From Alphaproteobacteria bacterium (GTDB taxonomy: Bacteria; Pseudomonadota; Alphaproteobacteria; Micavibrionales; Micavibrionaceae), in NCBI GenBank assembly GCA_020443295.1, contig JAGRIJ010000009.1, positions 1-59,813 of the forward strand: a stretch of DNA of 59,813 nt, read 5' to 3'. The number at the start of each line of letters is the position of its first letter. The stretch's first letter is position 1. This document shows positions 8,210-17,210 of the stretch, in pieces. The notes under the pieces were generated by a model. That model saw only the letters and a list, made by a program, of their open reading frames with translations. It was not told the DNA's origin and did not search any database. The position numbers and the translations under genes were made by a program.

Positions 8210-9284
8210 TCTTCTGTTCCCGCTCCACCCCTATATTAACTTTTTCAACCTGTTCGGCTATGTGACATTTCGTACCAGCGGGGCGATCATGACGGCCCTG
8301 ATCATCTGTTTTCTGATCGCGCCGCGGATGATCCGCTGGCTGAAAGCAAAACAGAAGGAAGGGCAACCCATCCGCGAGGACGGACCCGAAACCCACTTCA
8401 AGAAAGCCGGAACCCCCACCATGGGCGGTCTGATGATCCTGATCTCTGTCACGATCAGTACGTTTCTCTGGGCGGATCTGGCCGACCCTTTTGTCTGGCT
8501 GGCTTTGCTGGTGATGGTGGGCTACGGCCTGATCGGTTTTGGAGACGATTATCTCAAGCTCACGAAGAAAAACCCCAAAGGTCTGTCCGGTAAACACAAG
8601 CTTCTGGGACAGTTCGGCCTCGCTTTTCTGGTCTCGATCGGCATCGTCTTCTGTCTGCCCGAAGCCTATAGCACCCACGTTGCGCCGCCCTTCTTCAAGA
8701 ATGTGCTCTTTAACCTGTCATGGTTTTTCATCCCGTGGTCGATGCTGGTGATCGTAGGCTCGTCCAACGCAGTAAACCTGACGGACGGTCTCGATGGTCT
8801 GGCGATCGTCCCGGTGGCCATTGTCGCGGCGTGTTTTGGGCTGATTTCCTATCTGGTCGGCAATTTCAAATTCGCGGAATATCTCTTCATTCCCTTTGTG
8901 CCCGGAGCGGCGGAACTCTCCATCATCTGCGGGGCGTTGATCGGCGGAGCGATGGGGTTCCTCTGGTACAATGCGCCTCCCGCAGCCATTTTCATGGGCG
9001 ACACGGGGTCTCTGGCGATGGGGGGCCTGCTGGGAACGATTGCCGTCATGGTCAAGCATGAAATCGTTCTGGCGATCGTCGGCGGACTTTTTGTTCTGGA
9101 AACGGTATCGGTCATTATACAGGTGACCTCTTTCAAACTCACCGGCAAGCGGGTTTTCGCCATGGCGCCCATTCACCATCATTTCGAGAAAAAAGGCTGG
9201 TCGGAACCGACCATTGTGATCCGTTTCTGGATTATCGCAATTATTCTCGCTTTGATCGGACTCGCAACCCTCAAGCTCCGCTGA
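8199..9284 (+). CDS. mraY: Phospho-N-acetylmuramoyl-pentapeptide transferase MraY
   Basis: Transfers phospho-MurNAc-pentapeptide from UDP to undecaprenyl phosphate, giving lipid I at the inner membrane. The 361-residue polytopic protein (about ten helices) shows the family blocks [12 protein letters not shown] (about residues 65-76), the DDYLKL cluster near 115, [10 protein letters not shown] near 191, [10 protein letters not shown] near 267, and the [11 protein letters not shown] motif near 326. The start ATG at 8199 gives the canonical N terminus MFYNLLFPL; the frame stays open further upstream but inside the preceding gene. Confidence 0.97.
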   Translation: MFYNLLFPLHPYINFFNLFGYVTFRTSGAIMTALIICFLIAPRMIRWLKAKQKEGQPIREDGPETHFKKAGTPTMGGLMILISVTISTFLWADLADPFVWLALLVMVGYGLIGFGDDYLKLTKKNPKGLSGKHKLLGQFGLAFLVSIGIVFCLPEAYSTHVAPPFFKNVLFNLSWFFIPWSMLVIVGSSNAVNLTDGLDGLAIVPVAIVAACFGLISYLVGNFKFAEYLFIPFVPGAAELSIICGALIGGAMGFLWYNAPPAAIFMGDTGSLAMGGLLGTIAVMVKHEIVLAIVGGLFVLETVSVIIQVTSFKLTGKRVFAMAPIHHHFEKKGWSEPTIVIRFWIIAIILALIGLATLKLR

Positions 9285-9295
9285 TACGCTAAGGC

Positions 9296-10705
9296 ATGGT
9301 TAAGTTAAACGCATACGTAAAATCGCTGCCCAAGAAAAAAGTCCTGGTATACGGTCTGGGCAAGAGCGGTCTGGCCGCGCTCAAGGCCCTCAAACGGGCG
9401 GGGGCGGAGGTCGTGGCGGGCGACGACAATTCCGAAGCCCTGCAGGAAGCGCGCAAACTCAAAGTGAACACGCTGGACGATGGGCGCAAGGATTTCTCGG
9501 AATTTGCGTTTGTCGTCTTGTCCCCGGGCGTTCCCTTCACTCATCCGGAACCGCACCGGATTGTTAAAGCCGCGCAGTCCGCAGGCATAGAGGTTATCGG
9601 CGATATAGAGCTGTTCTACCGGTCCGGCGTGACCGGTAAAACCATAGGCGTTACGGGAACCAACGGAAAATCCACGACGGTCAGCCTGATTCATCACATT
9701 CTAAAGGAATGCGGTAAAAAGACGGTCTTGGGCGGGAATATCGGCGTTCCTGTGCTCGATCTGAAAGTGCCTGCGGGCGAATGCTACACGGTTCTGGAAA
9801 TGTCCTCTTACCAGATCGACCTGTGCCCGACCTTCCGTCCGGATATTTCCGTGGTAATCAATGTCACCTCCGACCATCTTGACCGTCACGGGGGGATAGA
9901 ATCCTATGCCGGGGTCAAACAGAAGCTGGTCGACGACGCCCAAAGCGGCTTCGGGGGAGGCACAGCGGTTATCTGCGCGGATGACGAATATACGCGAAAG
10001 ATTTTGGATGCGGTCAGGGAAAAAGGCCTGCGCAAGGTGATCCCCGTTTCTGCCTCGACCAAGCAGGAAGGCGGAATTTATGTAACCGGAAACAAGCTGA
10101 TCGATGCCATCTCCGGCCCTGTGGTCGAAGTGGGGGATATGACCGAGCTCAAATCTCTGCGCGGCAGGCATAATCACCAGAACGCGATGTGTTCTTATGC
10201 GGTAGCCCGGGTGGTGGGTCTGTCCCCGGCACAGATTTTCGAGGCGATGAAGAGCTTCGAAGGATTGCAGCATCGTCAGTATCTGGTCCGCACGATCAAT
10301 GGCGTATCCTACGTGAACGACAGCAAGGCGACCAACCCCGAAGCGGCGGCCATGGCGCTGAGCTGCCACAACAACATCTACTGGATCGTCGGCGGCAGGA
10401 AAAAAGATGCGGGCCTGAATAGTTTGGAGATTTTTGCCGACCGCATCCGTCACGCCTTTCTGATAGGCGAAAGCACCGATGAATTTGTGCCGTGGATGGA
10501 CAAGTACGGGATCGCGTACACGAAAAGCCGCAAGCTGGTTTCCGCCCTTCGTTCCGCCCATATCATGGCGCAGGACAGCCGCGGCCAGCCGGGCGGGGCG
10601 GGGGTTGTTCTCCTTTCCCCGGCATGCGCTTCCTTCGACCAGTTTAAATCTTTCGAGGATCGCGGGAAGAAATTCACGCGTCTCGTGCAAAGGCTGGGAG
10701 AATAG
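9296..10705 (+). CDS. murD: UDP-N-acetylmuramoylalanine--D-glutamate ligase MurD
   Basis: Adds D-glutamate to UDP-MurNAc-L-Ala with ATP hydrolysis. The 469-residue protein begins with a Rossmann-type domain (VLVYGLGKSGLAALKAL, about residues 16-32), followed by the Mur P-loop VTGTNGKSTTVS (about 119-130), NVTSDHLDRHG, the RGRHNHQNAMCSY block, and the C-terminal VNDSKATNPEAA motif. Only one base separates its stop from the ftsW start. Confidence 0.97.
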   Translation: MVKLNAYVKSLPKKKVLVYGLGKSGLAALKALKRAGAEVVAGDDNSEALQEARKLKVNTLDDGRKDFSEFAFVVLSPGVPFTHPEPHRIVKAAQSAGIEVIGDIELFYRSGVTGKTIGVTGTNGKSTTVSLIHHILKECGKKTVLGGNIGVPVLDLKVPAGECYTVLEMSSYQIDLCPTFRPDISVVINVTSDHLDRHGGIESYAGVKQKLVDDAQSGFGGGTAVICADDEYTRKILDAVREKGLRKVIPVSASTKQEGGIYVTGNKLIDAISGPVVEVGDMTELKSLRGRHNHQNAMCSYAVARVVGLSPAQIFEAMKSFEGLQHRQYLVRTINGVSYVNDSKATNPEAAAMALSCHNNIYWIVGGRKKDAGLNSLEIFADRIRHAFLIGESTDEFVPWMDKYGIAYTKSRKLVSALRSAHIMAQDSRGQPGGAGVVLLSPACASFDQFKSFEDRGKKFTRLVQRLGE

Positions 10706-10706
10706 G

Positions 10707-11978
10707 ATGACGTCAGCGGCCGCACACGAGATTCAGCCGTTTTCCAGGACCGACCGCTCTTTTCTTGGCGCATGGTGGTGGACGGTCGATCAGGGGCTTC
10801 TGCTGTCGATTTTGCTTCTGGCCCTGATAGGCGTGGCGATGGTTTCGACCGCAAGCCCTCCCGTCGCTCAATTGCTGGAACTGGACGATTACTATTTCCT
10901 GAAACGCCAGGTTCTGATTCTCATTCCCGCCCTCGCGCTTATGCTGGGGGTCTCCATGTTGGCTCCGCGAACAATCTGGCGGATCTGCAGTCTCTTGCTG
11001 ATCATAAGCATGATGGCCTTGGTGGCGACCATGTTCATGGGAACGGAAATCAAGGGCGCCCGCCGCTGGCTGCCCTTTCTGGGAATGTCGGTTCAACCCA
11101 GCGAATTCGTAAAGCCCGCCTTCATTGTGGTGGCGGCATGGTTTATTGCGCTTCAGAACGCCTCATGGGCACGCGTGGGCGGCGTAAAACTCGAACTCGG
11201 CAAGGCTTTCACCCTCAAAGAAAAGCCTCTGGGCGGCTACTTCTTCGTGGTGGGCCTCTACACCGTGATTATCGTCCTTCTGATGCTTCAGCCCGATCTG
11301 GGGATGAGCGTTATCGTAACCTCCGTCTTCGGCGTACAGATTTTCCTCTCCGGTATGCGCCTGCGCTATATTGCGCTCATCCTCCTGCTTGGTATCGGGC
11401 TTCTGGGCGGGGCCTATATGGGCTTTGAGCACGTCCGGAGCCGCGTGGACCGTTTCTTTTATCCGGAAAGCGGCGATACCTATCAGGTGGACCAGTCTCT
11501 GGCGGCCTTCCGCAATGGCGGGCTGACGGGAACCGGACCGGGGCAGGGAACCGTCAAGCTGAACCTGCCCGATGCTCATGCGGACTTTATCTTCCCTGTC
11601 GCCGGGGAGGAGTTCGGCATCTTCTTTATCCTCTTCTTGATTTCTCTTTTTCTGTTCATCGTCCTGCGCGGTTTTAAAAGGTTATTGCACTCGGAGGATA
11701 TGTTTCCGATTTTGGCCGTTGGCGGCCTTCTGACGATGTTCGGTCTGCAGGCCTTTGTTCATATGGGCTCCAGCGTTCAACTCCTGCCGGCCAAGGGTAT
11801 GACCATGCCTTTTATCAGCTACGGCGGCTCGTCTTTGCTCTCACTGGGACTGAGTATGGGGATCGTTCTCGCTCTTACCCGCAGGCAGGGGCGGCTGACA
11901 GCTTCACGCGTAGGCTTGATTCGTTCGTCCTTTGCGGTGCAGGATGTAAAGGAAGAACCGGGCGGAACCGAAGAATGA
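10707..11978 (+). CDS. ftsW: FtsW, septal SEDS peptidoglycan glycosyltransferase
   Basis: Polymerises lipid II into glycan strands at the septum as partner of FtsI. The 423-residue protein has about ten membrane helices and the SEDS signatures KGARRWLPFLGMSVQPSEFVKPA near residues 112-134, the large periplasmic loop with PDAHADFIFPVAGEEFG near 288, and GMTMPFISYGGSSLLS near 362. The ATG at 10707 is preferred because it follows murD by one base; an in-frame upstream extension would lie entirely inside murD. The N terminus is a cytoplasmic stretch of about 25 residues. Confidence 0.96.
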   Translation: MTSAAAHEIQPFSRTDRSFLGAWWWTVDQGLLLSILLLALIGVAMVSTASPPVAQLLELDDYYFLKRQVLILIPALALMLGVSMLAPRTIWRICSLLLIISMMALVATMFMGTEIKGARRWLPFLGMSVQPSEFVKPAFIVVAAWFIALQNASWARVGGVKLELGKAFTLKEKPLGGYFFVVGLYTVIIVLLMLQPDLGMSVIVTSVFGVQIFLSGMRLRYIALILLLGIGLLGGAYMGFEHVRSRVDRFFYPESGDTYQVDQSLAAFRNGGLTGTGPGQGTVKLNLPDAHADFIFPVAGEEFGIFFILFLISLFLFIVLRGFKRLLHSEDMFPILAVGGLLTMFGLQAFVHMGSSVQLLPAKGMTMPFISYGGSSLLSLGLSMGIVLALTRRQGRLTASRVGLIRSSFAVQDVKEEPGGTEE

Positions 11979-13096
11979 ATGATACCGAAGATAATCAACC
12001 CCTGATCCTGATCAGTAGCGGCGGGACGGGGGGCCACATGACGCCTGCGGCGGCGCTGGCTCACGATTTGTCGGACCGCGGAAACCGTCTGGAGCTGGTC
12101 ACGGATGAGCGGGGCAAAAAATTCGCCGGCATGTTTCCAAAAGATATTCCTGTCCACGTCATCCGGGCGGGAACAATCGGACGCGGCCCGGCTGGAAAAC
12201 TCAAAGGCGCAGGAAACCTTGCGGTGGGTTTGCTGCAGGCATGGAACCTCGTCTCGCGTCTGGAGCCGGATCTGGTGATAGGCTTTGGCGGCTACCCGTC
12301 ATTCCCCGGCGTCATAGCCGCCCAGTACCAGAAAATTCCCACCATTATCCATGAACAGAACGCCATCATCGGCAAGGCAAACTGTTATCTGGCCCGCGGG
12401 GCCGAGCGTATCGCGCTCTCTTTCCCCGAGATGAGAGGTCTCGAAAAAGCTGAACGGATGCGCTCGGTGATAACCGGGAACCCGGTCCGTGCGGAAATCG
12501 CGGCTCTTCATAAGCAACCCTATCCCAAACCGGAACCGGAAGGGCCTGTGAACCTGCTGGTTATGGGCGGATCGTTGGGAGCGGCCGTATTCAGCAAGGT
12601 TATGCCGCAGACTCTCGCGCAGCTTCCGGTCGAATATAAAAAACGTCTGTCCGTCGTTCAGCAATGCCGCGCCGAAGACCTGGAAATGGCAAGAAAAGCC
12701 TACGAAGAAGCCGGGATAAAAGCCGATCTGGCGGCCTTTTACGACGATATGGCGGATCGCTTGGCCGCGGCCCATCTTGTCATCTGCCGCTCCGGCGCCA
12801 GCACGGTCGCGGAAGTGACGTCCGCCGGGCGCCCGGCGATTTTCGTGCCGTACCCGCATCATAAGGACCAGCAGCAGAAAAGAAACGCCGACCACGTCGC
12901 TGACGGTGGCGGGGCATGGCTGATGACCGAAGAGGGTTTTACGCCTGAGGCTTTGCTTGCAAGAATCACAACTTTTCTGCAAAATCCCGAAGTTTTACGC
13001 GGAGCGGCTGAAAAATGCCGCGCCTTCGGCAAGCCGGACGCCGCTCATAAACTGGGCAATCTGGTAAAGTCCGTGGTCGCGGGATCAGGTTTTTAA
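11975..13096 (+). CDS. murG: Lipid II synthase MurG (GlcNAc transferase)
   Basis: Transfers GlcNAc from UDP-GlcNAc to lipid I on the inner face of the membrane, giving lipid II. The 373-residue GT-B enzyme has the N-terminal SSGGTGGHMTPAAALA (about residues 10-25), GFGGYPSFPGVIAA, IIHEQNAIIGKAN, VMGGSLGAAVFS (about 190-201) and the UDP-GlcNAc pocket ICRSGASTVAEVTSAGRPAIFVP followed by DQQQKRNA. All family motifs are intact. Overlaps ftsW by four bases. Confidence 0.97.
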   Translation: MNDTEDNQPLILISSGGTGGHMTPAAALAHDLSDRGNRLELVTDERGKKFAGMFPKDIPVHVIRAGTIGRGPAGKLKGAGNLAVGLLQAWNLVSRLEPDLVIGFGGYPSFPGVIAAQYQKIPTIIHEQNAIIGKANCYLARGAERIALSFPEMRGLEKAERMRSVITGNPVRAEIAALHKQPYPKPEPEGPVNLLVMGGSLGAAVFSKVMPQTLAQLPVEYKKRLSVVQQCRAEDLEMARKAYEEAGIKADLAAFYDDMADRLAAAHLVICRSGASTVAEVTSAGRPAIFVPYPHHKDQQQKRNADHVADGGGAWLMTEEGFTPEALLARITTFLQNPEVLRGAAEKCRAFGKPDAAHKLGNLVKSVVAGSGF

Positions 13097-13119
13097 GACA
13101 GATCGAGGAGAAACGGCAC

Positions 13120-14580
13120 ATGCGGATCATGTCGCCCGACATTGGAACCCTTCATTTCGTCGGTATCGGCGGAATAGGGATGAGCGGCATCGCCATCCTT
13201 CTCAACGCGCTGGGTTATAAGGTTCAGGGCTCCGATCTTGCGGAAGGCGCAAATATCGTTCGTTTGCGCGAACTGGGTATACGCGTGATGATCGGCCACG
13301 CGGAAAAGAATATCGTATCTGAAAACGGCGAATGGCCCGCGGCGGTCGTAATTTCTTCAGCCGTCAAACCAGACAACCCTGAAGTGGTCGCCGCCCGCGA
13401 AGCCAAGGTTCCGGTCATCAAGCGTGCGGAGATGCTGGCCGAGCTGATGCGTCTGAAATCCGCGGTCGCTGTTGCCGGAACGCACGGCAAGACCACGACC
13501 ACTTCGATGGTGGGGCAGATGCTGGATATCGCGGGCTTTGATCCCACGGTAGTAAACGGCGGGATTGTCAATGCCTACGGAACCAATCTTCGCTTTGGCC
13601 AGTCCGACGCGATGGTGGTCGAGGCCGATGAAAGCGACGGCACCTTTACCCGCCTCCCCGCCACGGTCGCCGTGGTCACCAACATCGACCCCGAACATAT
13701 GGACCATTACGGTTCGTTCGATGAAGTCCGTGAAGCCTATAGGCGTTTCGTCCTGAATCTTCCCTTCTACGGCTACGCCCTGCTGTGTCTCGACCACCCG
13801 GAGGTTCAGGCGCTGGTCCCGCAGGTTGCGCAAAGAAAGGTCATCACATACGGGTTCAATCCGCAGGCCGATATCCGTGCATCCAATATCCGCCCGAATG
13901 CAAAGGGCAGTGTCTTTGATGTGACATTCGCAGGGTGGCTGTGTGCCGATGGCCGTGAACAGGTGCTAAAGGATGTGGAACTCCCCATGCCCGGTCTGCA
14001 CAATGTGCAAAACTCTCTGGTCGCGTTCGGCGTGGCAAAAGAAATGGACGTGCCCCCCGAAACGATGTGCGAGGCGCTGTCCGGATTCAGCGGGGTCAAG
14101 CGCCGTTTCACGAATGTCGGGGTTTCAAACGGCATCACCGTTATCGACGACTACGCGCATCATCCCGTGGAAATCGAAACCGTGCTTAAAACGGCTCGCA
14201 GTGTGCTTCAGGAACCCGGCGCAAAGCTTATAGCGGTATTCCAGCCTCACCGTTTCACGCGGCTGCGCGATTTGTCCGAAGAGTTTTGCCGCTGCTTCAA
14301 CGAGGCCGACATCGTTATCATCGCCGATGTCTACGCGGCGGGCGAAGCGCCGATCGAAGGAGTAAACAGGGACGTTCTGGTCAAAGGCATCCACGATCAC
14401 GGGCACCGCGATGTCCGTCCGCTGAATTCAACAGAGGATTTGCCCGCGATCATCGCTAAGAGCGCTAGATCCGGTGATTACGTTGTCTTTATGGGCGCGG
14501 GCGATATCACCGCTTGGGCGAACTCTTTTCCTGCGCGCCTGACCGCGGAACTCGACAAGCAAAAGGGACGCGCGGCATGA
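13120..14580 (+). CDS. murC: UDP-N-acetylmuramate--L-alanine ligase MurC
   Basis: Adds L-alanine, the first stem-peptide residue, to UDP-MurNAc. The 486-residue protein shows FVGIGGIGMSGIA (about residues 10-22), the P-loop AGTHGKTTTTSMV (about 118-130), EADESDGTF, TNIDPEHMDHYG, and the C-terminal IDDYAHHPVEIE and FQPHRFTR blocks. RBS GAGGAGAAA lies ahead of the ATG at 13120. The stop overlaps the next gene by four bases. Confidence 0.97.
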   Translation: MRIMSPDIGTLHFVGIGGIGMSGIAILLNALGYKVQGSDLAEGANIVRLRELGIRVMIGHAEKNIVSENGEWPAAVVISSAVKPDNPEVVAAREAKVPVIKRAEMLAELMRLKSAVAVAGTHGKTTTTSMVGQMLDIAGFDPTVVNGGIVNAYGTNLRFGQSDAMVVEADESDGTFTRLPATVAVVTNIDPEHMDHYGSFDEVREAYRRFVLNLPFYGYALLCLDHPEVQALVPQVAQRKVITYGFNPQADIRASNIRPNAKGSVFDVTFAGWLCADGREQVLKDVELPMPGLHNVQNSLVAFGVAKEMDVPPETMCEALSGFSGVKRRFTNVGVSNGITVIDDYAHHPVEIETVLKTARSVLQEPGAKLIAVFQPHRFTRLRDLSEEFCRCFNEADIVIIADVYAAGEAPIEGVNRDVLVKGIHDHGHRDVRPLNSTEDLPAIIAKSARSGDYVVFMGAGDITAWANSFPARLTAELDKQKGRAA

Positions 14581-15224
14581 AAAAAGGCTTGCTGGCTTTT
14601 CTGGCATCGTTGTTCGTTGTGCAACCCGCGCAGGCGCAAGCCCTGACAGCCGATGAATTCTGGAATTGGTTTCTTCAGAATAAATCTTTTATCGAGCAGT
14701 ATCACAAAAAACCCGAAGCGGTCATGGATGCCGTGCAGGCAAAGATCAAGGCTGTCTATCCCGATCTCTGGTTTGAAATCGGGCAGGATGAAAACAACAT
14801 TTACGAATTCATTATCAGTGCGGGCGGTTTGAAAAGCGCGATCCCTGCTGTCGTTGATTTGTATAAGGCCGCGCCGCAAATTCCCGGCTGGCGTGTGGTC
14901 GCCTTTAAGCCCAGGCACGCCGTGACAGGCATCGAACATGGCGGAGTCGAATTCGATATTAAAGACTTCTATTACAAATCCGATTACTACGAAGGCCTCA
15001 CGGATATCGGTGTTTACGTCCGCGGCCTTACCAAGGAAAATGAAGACACATATGGCATGGCGGGTTTTTTGTTTCTGGATACTGTCTTGGGCGAATATGA
15101 TGTAATGACGAATCTCGGCAACATCAAATTTTTCCCCCTGCCCGAAAATCCGGAGCAGGAAGGGCTGAAAGCCCTCTCCGGATTGGCGGCGGAGATTGAT
15201 ACCCGCAAACCCGCTCCGAATTGA
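14577..15224 (+). CDS. Unknown exported protein between murC and murB
   Basis: Not assigned to a named family. The 215-residue product starts with a clear signal peptide (MKKGLLAFLASLFVVQPAQAQ, likely cleavage after residue 20 or so). The mature part has a FWNWFLQNKSFIEQ helix, then a mixed alpha/beta section with ENNIYEFIISAGG and WRVVAFKPRH. It resembles unannotated proteins with a pattern of the type ISADG...P.W.V.FRPR that I recall from other phyla, but this is a faint memory. The start ATG overlaps the murC stop (ATGA), so expression is tied to the wall-precursor genes. Action in the periplasm is likely. Confidence 0.8.
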   Translation: MKKGLLAFLASLFVVQPAQAQALTADEFWNWFLQNKSFIEQYHKKPEAVMDAVQAKIKAVYPDLWFEIGQDENNIYEFIISAGGLKSAIPAVVDLYKAAPQIPGWRVVAFKPRHAVTGIEHGGVEFDIKDFYYKSDYYEGLTDIGVYVRGLTKENEDTYGMAGFLFLDTVLGEYDVMTNLGNIKFFPLPENPEQEGLKALSGLAAEIDTRKPAPN

Positions 15225-15239
15225 AAAAAGATATGGGCC

Positions 15240-16190
15240 ATGTTCTCACACCTCAGGAAAATTCTTGTGAACGATCAGCAGGGCGATAGGCGGTTTCAGG
15301 AAAATGTGCCCCTCGGCAAGGAAAGCTGGTTTGGCTGCGGCGGAACGGCGGATGTCCTTTTCCAGCCGGAGGATATTGACGATCTGGCGCTCTTTCTCAA
15401 GGACGCCCCGCCTGAAATGCCTGTGACGGTTATGGGGGGCATGGCCAACATCATCGTCCGTGACGGCGGCGTGCGGGGATGTGTCATACGTCTGGGTAAA
15501 CCCTTTTCCGACATAGACGTCAAGGGCGCGCGCATTCTGGCCGGAGCGGGAGCGTTAAATGGTTCGGTAGCGTCGGCGGCGGCAAAAGCCGGCATCGGCG
15601 GCCTCGAATTTCTTTCCGGGATTCCCGGCACGGTCGGCGGCGCTGTTCGGATGAACGCGGGCGCCTACGGGCGTGAAATAAAGGACGTTCTCGTCGCGGC
15701 TTTCGCCATCGACCGCAAGGGCCGTTCGGATGCCTTCATGACCGAAGATATGGACATGCGCTATCGCTACTGCGGCGTTCCGGAAGGCACGATTTTTACG
15801 GCGGCCGCCTTCGAGGGATTAAAAGAGAACAAGGAAGTCGTCCGCGCCCGCCTGAAAGAGATCAAGGAAAAAAGGCGGGAAACCCAGCCGATCACCGAAA
15901 AAACCGGCGGCTCGACCTTCGCCAACCCGACGGAAGAACAGTTAAAGGCCGCAGGGCTGGAATCCGGTTTGCGCGCCTGGCAGCTGATCGAGCGTGTCGG
16001 GGGAAGGGGCTTGACCGTCGGCGGGGCAAAAATGTCTGAAAAGCACTGTAATTTTATGATTAATACCGGAACCGCCACCGCAGCGGATCTCGAAGATCTG
16101 GGCGAGGAATTGATCCGGCGCGTAAAAACCCTTCTGGGCGTAACTTTGCATTGGGAAATCCGGCGCATCGGCGACCGTCCGCCGACATAA
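15240..16190 (+). CDS. murB: UDP-N-acetylenolpyruvoylglucosamine reductase MurB
   Basis: FAD enzyme that reduces UDP-GlcNAc-enolpyruvate with NADPH to UDP-MurNAc. The 316-residue protein has SWFGCGGTADVLFQPE, the FAD-binding MGGMANIIVRDGGVRG (about residues 66-81), GLEFLSGIPGTVGGAVRMNAGAYG (about 121-144), the YRYCGVPEG block, the catalytic Ser motif TGGSTFANP (about 222-230) and GGAKMSEKHCNFMINTG. It lacks the extra C-terminal domain of the E. coli form, consistent with the type II MurB of alphaproteobacteria. Confidence 0.96.
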   Translation: MFSHLRKILVNDQQGDRRFQENVPLGKESWFGCGGTADVLFQPEDIDDLALFLKDAPPEMPVTVMGGMANIIVRDGGVRGCVIRLGKPFSDIDVKGARILAGAGALNGSVASAAAKAGIGGLEFLSGIPGTVGGAVRMNAGAYGREIKDVLVAAFAIDRKGRSDAFMTEDMDMRYRYCGVPEGTIFTAAAFEGLKENKEVVRARLKEIKEKRRETQPITEKTGGSTFANPTEEQLKAAGLESGLRAWQLIERVGGRGLTVGGAKMSEKHCNFMINTGTATAADLEDLGEELIRRVKTLLGVTLHWEIRRIGDRPPT

Positions 16191-16246
16191 AGTTTGCATA
16201 ATTTTCCGCCTTTCCCTATCCTGTATCGAAAAAAGGAAAGAACCCT

Positions 16247-16711
16247 ATGAATCTACAGAATAAAACACCGATGGCTCGTGCGGAATACTACCTGTTGGAA
16301 ATGCGCCAGGGACGGTTTCAGGATGAGACGGGAAGGGTTGTCTATCCCAACCAGTTTGAGAAGGAAATTGAAACCTTCGAACTGGGCCGGGATGTGGCGC
16401 TCATGATTCTCGATACGAAGGAGGAGGAACTCCGGACGTTTGATTTTCTGTTTCTTCTGGGAACGGCTAAAGACTCGATGGAACGCATAAGGTTGGCGCT
16501 CAATGACAACCGCCTTCATGACGCCTACAAAAATTTTGAAATCGTTCAGGAGTTTGTGGAAGGCCATCTTTTCGGCCTCACGAATGTGGAGGCTCTGAAT
16601 TTTATCGGGCTGGACGAAAAGGATTATAAACAGATGATTGAATCCTTTGCTTTTGTCCGTCGTTCCATCGCAAAAAAGCAAAAATCGACATTTAACGGCG
16701 TAAAAGACTGA
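16247..16711 (+). CDS. Unknown helical protein, first of a tandem paralogous pair
   Basis: Not recognised. The 154-residue protein is strongly charged and probably all-helical, with no signal peptide or membrane segment. It shares with the next gene the pattern MRQG-F-[DE]-V-YP--FE-EI near residues 20-45 and DFLFL-GTAKD near 73-83, which marks a tandem duplication that has since diverged. RBS AAAGGAAAGAA precedes the ATG. It follows murB by 56 bases on the same strand and may be its last co-transcribed neighbour. Confidence 0.8.
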   Translation: MNLQNKTPMARAEYYLLEMRQGRFQDETGRVVYPNQFEKEIETFELGRDVALMILDTKEEELRTFDFLFLLGTAKDSMERIRLALNDNRLHDAYKNFEIVQEFVEGHLFGLTNVEALNFIGLDEKDYKQMIESFAFVRRSIAKKQKSTFNGVKD

Positions 16712-16712
16712 G

Positions 16713-17204
16713 ATGGTCAGCCGGCCCGATCCTCTGGAAAAAGCGCGCGAATACCTGAACTGGATGCGTCAGGGTGTCTTCGAGGACGACGAAGATCTGG
16801 TCTATCCCTACGCGTTTGAAGATGAAATCCGCAAATCGGGAATGAACCGGGCAGAGGCTCTCGCGTCACTGGGCGTGGAGGAAGACGAACTCCACGACAT
16901 GAATTTCCTGTTCATCGCCGGAGCCGCAAAAAACGCCGTTGAGGAACTCCGCAGGCACGAAACGGAAGGCAACGCGATGCTGGCTTTTATGTGCTATGTC
17001 GATATCTGCGAATTTCTTGAAAATGACGTCTATGAAGTCGATCAGGAAGAAGCGCTGGGTATTCTCGGCCTGACGGCGCCCGAACTCGACGCCCTCCACC
17101 AGCGTTATGCCCCGGTGAAACAAACCATAGGCAAGACGCGGGCGACAGTCGAACACATTCTGCGTTCGCGCCCCCCGCCGGATTTCGATCCGAATATGAA
17201 TTAA
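16713..17204 (+). CDS. Unknown helical protein, second of a tandem paralogous pair
   Basis: Not recognised. The 163-residue protein aligns by eye with the gene upstream: WMRQGVFEDDEDLVYPYAFEDEI (about residues 17-39) matches the upstream MRQGRFQDE..VVYPNQFEKEI, and NFLFIAGAAKNAVEEL matches DFLFLLGTAKDSMERI. Acidic and helical, with a proline-containing C-terminal tail. Only one base lies between the two genes, so translation is likely coupled. It is convergent with the membrane MurF. Confidence 0.8.
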   Translation: MVSRPDPLEKAREYLNWMRQGVFEDDEDLVYPYAFEDEIRKSGMNRAEALASLGVEEDELHDMNFLFIAGAAKNAVEELRRHETEGNAMLAFMCYVDICEFLENDVYEVDQEEALGILGLTAPELDALHQRYAPVKQTIGKTRATVEHILRSRPPPDFDPNMN

Positions 17205-17210
17205 CAGCGA

